A stretch of 64,000 nt of DNA, taken from contig NZ_SSBQ01000002.1 in assembly GCF_004795255.1 (NCBI RefSeq), positions 4,432,001-4,496,000 on the forward strand. The letters run 5' to 3'. Below the pieces are notes generated by a model. That model did no database searches. It was not told where the DNA came from and saw only the letters and a list, made by a program, of their open reading frames with translations. The position numbers and the translations under genes were made by a program. Shown here piece by piece: positions 62,331 to 64,000 of the stretch. Each line of letters begins with the position of its first letter. Position 1 is the first letter of the stretch. Source of the DNA: Streptomyces sp. RKND-216 (GTDB lineage: Bacteria > Actinomycetota > Actinomycetes > Streptomycetales > Streptomycetaceae).

Positions 62331-63462
62331 CCTGCTGCTCATCGCCTGCTACGCGGCTGCCGGCTCCGCCGTCGCCGGCGTCCTCGGCGCGGTCGCGCTG
62401 CGCGCCGTACGCCGCCGCTCCGTCGCCCTCTCGCTCGCCGTTCCCGCCGTCGTCGCGGTCGGCGCGATGCTCGCCGGCACCCTCTCGGTGGCCTGGGCGA
62501 TGTTCCTCTCCTCGCACGACCTGGCCGTGATCACCATGGTGTGCGCGGTGGCTGCCGCCACCTCCACGGCGACCGCGCTGCTCCTCGGCCGCAGGGTGAG
62601 CCGCGCCCACCGGCGGCTCGAGGACGCCGCGGGAGCCCTCGGCGACGGGCAGGGCTTCCAGGCCCCCGACGCACCCATGCCCGCCGAACTCGCCTCGCTG
62701 GCCCGCCGCCTGACGGACACCAGCGTCCGGCTGACAGCCTCCCGGGAGCGCGAGGCCGCGCTGGAGGCCTCCCGTCGGGAACTGGTCGCGTGGATCTCGC
62801 ACGATCTCCGTTCCCCGCTCGCCGGCCTGCGCGCCATGGCCGAAGCCCTCGAGGACGGCATGACCGACGAGCCCGCCCGCTACCACCGCCGGATGCGCAC
62901 CGAGGTCGAACGCCTGACGGAGATGGTGAACGACCTGTTCGAGCTCTCCCGGATCCAGGCCGGCTCCCTGGCCCCCTCGCTCGCCCGGATATCCGCCTAC
63001 GACCTGGTCGGCGACGCGATCGCCGGCGCCCACCCGCTGGCCGCCGGCCGCGGCGTCCGGCTCACCGGCGACGGCGTGCAGCCCCTGCCGCTGAGGGCAG
63101 ACGGGAACCAGATGTCCCGTGTGCTGGCCAACCTGCTGGTCAACGCCATCCACCGGACCCCGGCGGACGGCACCGTCGCGGTCTCCGCCCGCGAGGTCGG
63201 CGACACCGCGGTGCTCGCCGTCACCGACGGCTGCGGCGGCATCCCCGCGGACGAACTGCACCGGGTCTTCGACACCGGCTGGCGCGGGGAGCACGCCCGC
63301 ACGCCACCGGCCGGTGCCGGACTGGGGCTGGCCATCGTCCGGGGCATCGTCGAGGCCCACGCAGGCTGTGTCTCGGTCCGCAACATCCCCGGCGGCTGCC
63401 GGTTCGAGGTCACTCTTCCGCTGGCTCGCCGCACCGTTCCACGCGCACCGCGCACACCTTGA
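62323..63462 (+). CDS. Sensor histidine kinase
   Basis: 379 residues. Three hydrophobic segments (about 6-28, 36-58 and 67-88) with almost no extracellular domain are followed by a HAMP-like region. The dimerisation helix has LVAWISHDLRSPLAGLRAM with H160. The ATPase domain has N-box QMSRVLANLLVNAIHRTP, G1 VTDGCGGIP, and G2 AGAGLGLAIVRGI. Lacking a large outer sensor, it may sense membrane state or a membrane protein. Pairs with the preceding response regulator. The last 53 bases overlap the convergent nitrate reductase gene. Confidence 0.93.
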   Translation: MRDLLLIACYAAAGSAVAGVLGAVALRAVRRRSVALSLAVPAVVAVGAMLAGTLSVAWAMFLSSHDLAVITMVCAVAAATSTATALLLGRRVSRAHRRLEDAAGALGDGQGFQAPDAPMPAELASLARRLTDTSVRLTASREREAALEASRRELVAWISHDLRSPLAGLRAMAEALEDGMTDEPARYHRRMRTEVERLTEMVNDLFELSRIQAGSLAPSLARISAYDLVGDAIAGAHPLAAGRGVRLTGDGVQPLPLRADGNQMSRVLANLLVNAIHRTPADGTVAVSAREVGDTAVLAVTDGCGGIPADELHRVFDTGWRGEHARTPPAGAGLGLAIVRGIVEAHAGCVSVRNIPGGCRFEVTLPLARRTVPRAPRTP

Positions 63463-64000
63463 ACTCCGGCATCCGCGACACCGGGTCCAGCGCCGGGTTG
63501 GTGACCGTGTTGGCCCGCCCCCGGCCGGGCCAGTGGAACGGCATGAACACCGTGTCCGGCCGGATGTCCGAGGTGACCCGCGTGGGCGCGAAGGCGCGGC
63601 CGCGGCGGGAGACCACGGCGACCGGGTCGCCCTGGCCGTTGCCCTGGCCGGTGAGCGCGCCGTACCCGGACAGCGGGCGGCCCGCCCGGCCCGTCGCCAG
63701 GCACAGGTTGATCCACGCGCCGACCGTGTCCGTCCCCTTGGACTGCTGCTCCGGACCGCGCGCCGTGAGCATCATCGACGCCTCCGCGTCGCAGAACAGC
63801 TCCACCGCCCGGCGGATCCGGGGCAGCGGCACGCCGGTGACGCCCTCCACCAGTTCCGGCCAGTGCGCTATCGCCGCCGCGCGGGCCTCCGCCCAGCCGG
63901 TTGTCCGGGCGTCCACGAACGCCTGGTCGACGCGCCCCCGGCGGCCACCAGGTGCTGCATGCCCAGCGCGAGCGCGAGGTCCGTGCCGGGGCGCGGCGCC
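63410..64000 (-). pseudogene. nasA: Assimilatory nitrate reductase gene, internally deleted and frameshifted (partial)
   Basis: The frame contains FVDARTTGWAEARAAAIAHW, ARGPEQQSKGTDTVGAWINL and SGYGALTGQGNGQG, from the middle of a molybdopterin nitrate reductase. It then jumps to DPVAVVSRRGRAFAPTRV, RPDTVFMPFHWPGRGRANTV and DPVSRMPEFKVCAVRVERC, the C-terminal molybdopterin-dinucleotide domain. The section normally between them is missing, in frame. Further upstream the coding match (PGTDLALALGMQHLVAAG) is in a different frame, displaced at a run of five C at 63935-63939. The gene runs off the window edge. It is probably non-functional. Confidence 0.75.

Overview
The window looks like about 64 kb of chromosome from a streptomycete or close relative. 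Evidence: very high GC with G/C in nearly every third codon position, many 4-base ATGA/GTGA gene overlaps, GTG/TTG starts, a chaplin, an Rpf-type cell-wall lytic protein behind a ydaO-type (c-di-AMP) riboswitch leader, and XRE/DUF397/RsbW-like regulatory sets. I see no tRNA, rRNA, CRISPR array, prophage or biosynthetic megasynthase.

Layout. 1-1 kb: tail of an unknown gene, a SnoaL-like protein and a PaaI-type thioesterase with a palindromic operator. 1.1-12.1 kb: a carbohydrate locus. One arm has two cytosolic glycoside-hydrolase-like proteins, a TIM-barrel isomerase and a zinc-less dehydrogenase. The divergent arm has a sugar ABC transporter without its ATPase, a ROK regulator and a Gfo/Idh oxidoreductase. 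12-19.7 kb: a lipoprotein, pyruvate phosphate dikinase, and a tight CstA / Cys-Cys small protein / ArsA ATPase operon. 19.7-26.1 kb: the most unusual region. A secreted RHS/YD-repeat protein is followed by two tiny membrane proteins. A startless second copy of the RHS core (9 differences in 702 bp) follows, with a different hydrophobic tail, and it ends in a 45-bp palindrome that abuts an orphan antitoxin. 26-32 kb: small membrane protein, VOC protein, whiJ-like regulatory trio, secreted Cys-rich protein, D-Ala-D-Ala carboxypeptidase. 32-41 kb: pyruvate carboxylase, then decayed and intact toxin-antitoxin pairs, an XRE-DUF397 fusion, and a LacI-ribokinase operon whose last two genes are deletion remnants. 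41-50 kb: hydrolase, PnuC/NadR-type NAD salvage, chaplin, two SPFH membrane proteins, Rpf-LysM-M23 protein. 50-64 kb: response regulator and SDR, a nirB/nirD scar, AraC-like regulator, CutA, epimerase, molybdopterin/cytochrome b-like protein, a membrane protein, a methyltransferase/DUF2064/GT2 operon, a two-component system, and a nitrate reductase gene with an internal deletion.

Common themes. First, carbon handling: sugar uptake, ribokinase, PPDK, pyruvate carboxylase and CstA. Second, cell envelope and surface proteins. Third, repeated small-deletion decay: nirBD and nasA together suggest loss of nitrate assimilation, alongside the rpiB/dehydrogenase remnant, the phd/PIN pair and the XRE-DUF397 join. 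The best candidate for an undescribed system is the RHS locus at 20.2-26.1 kb.
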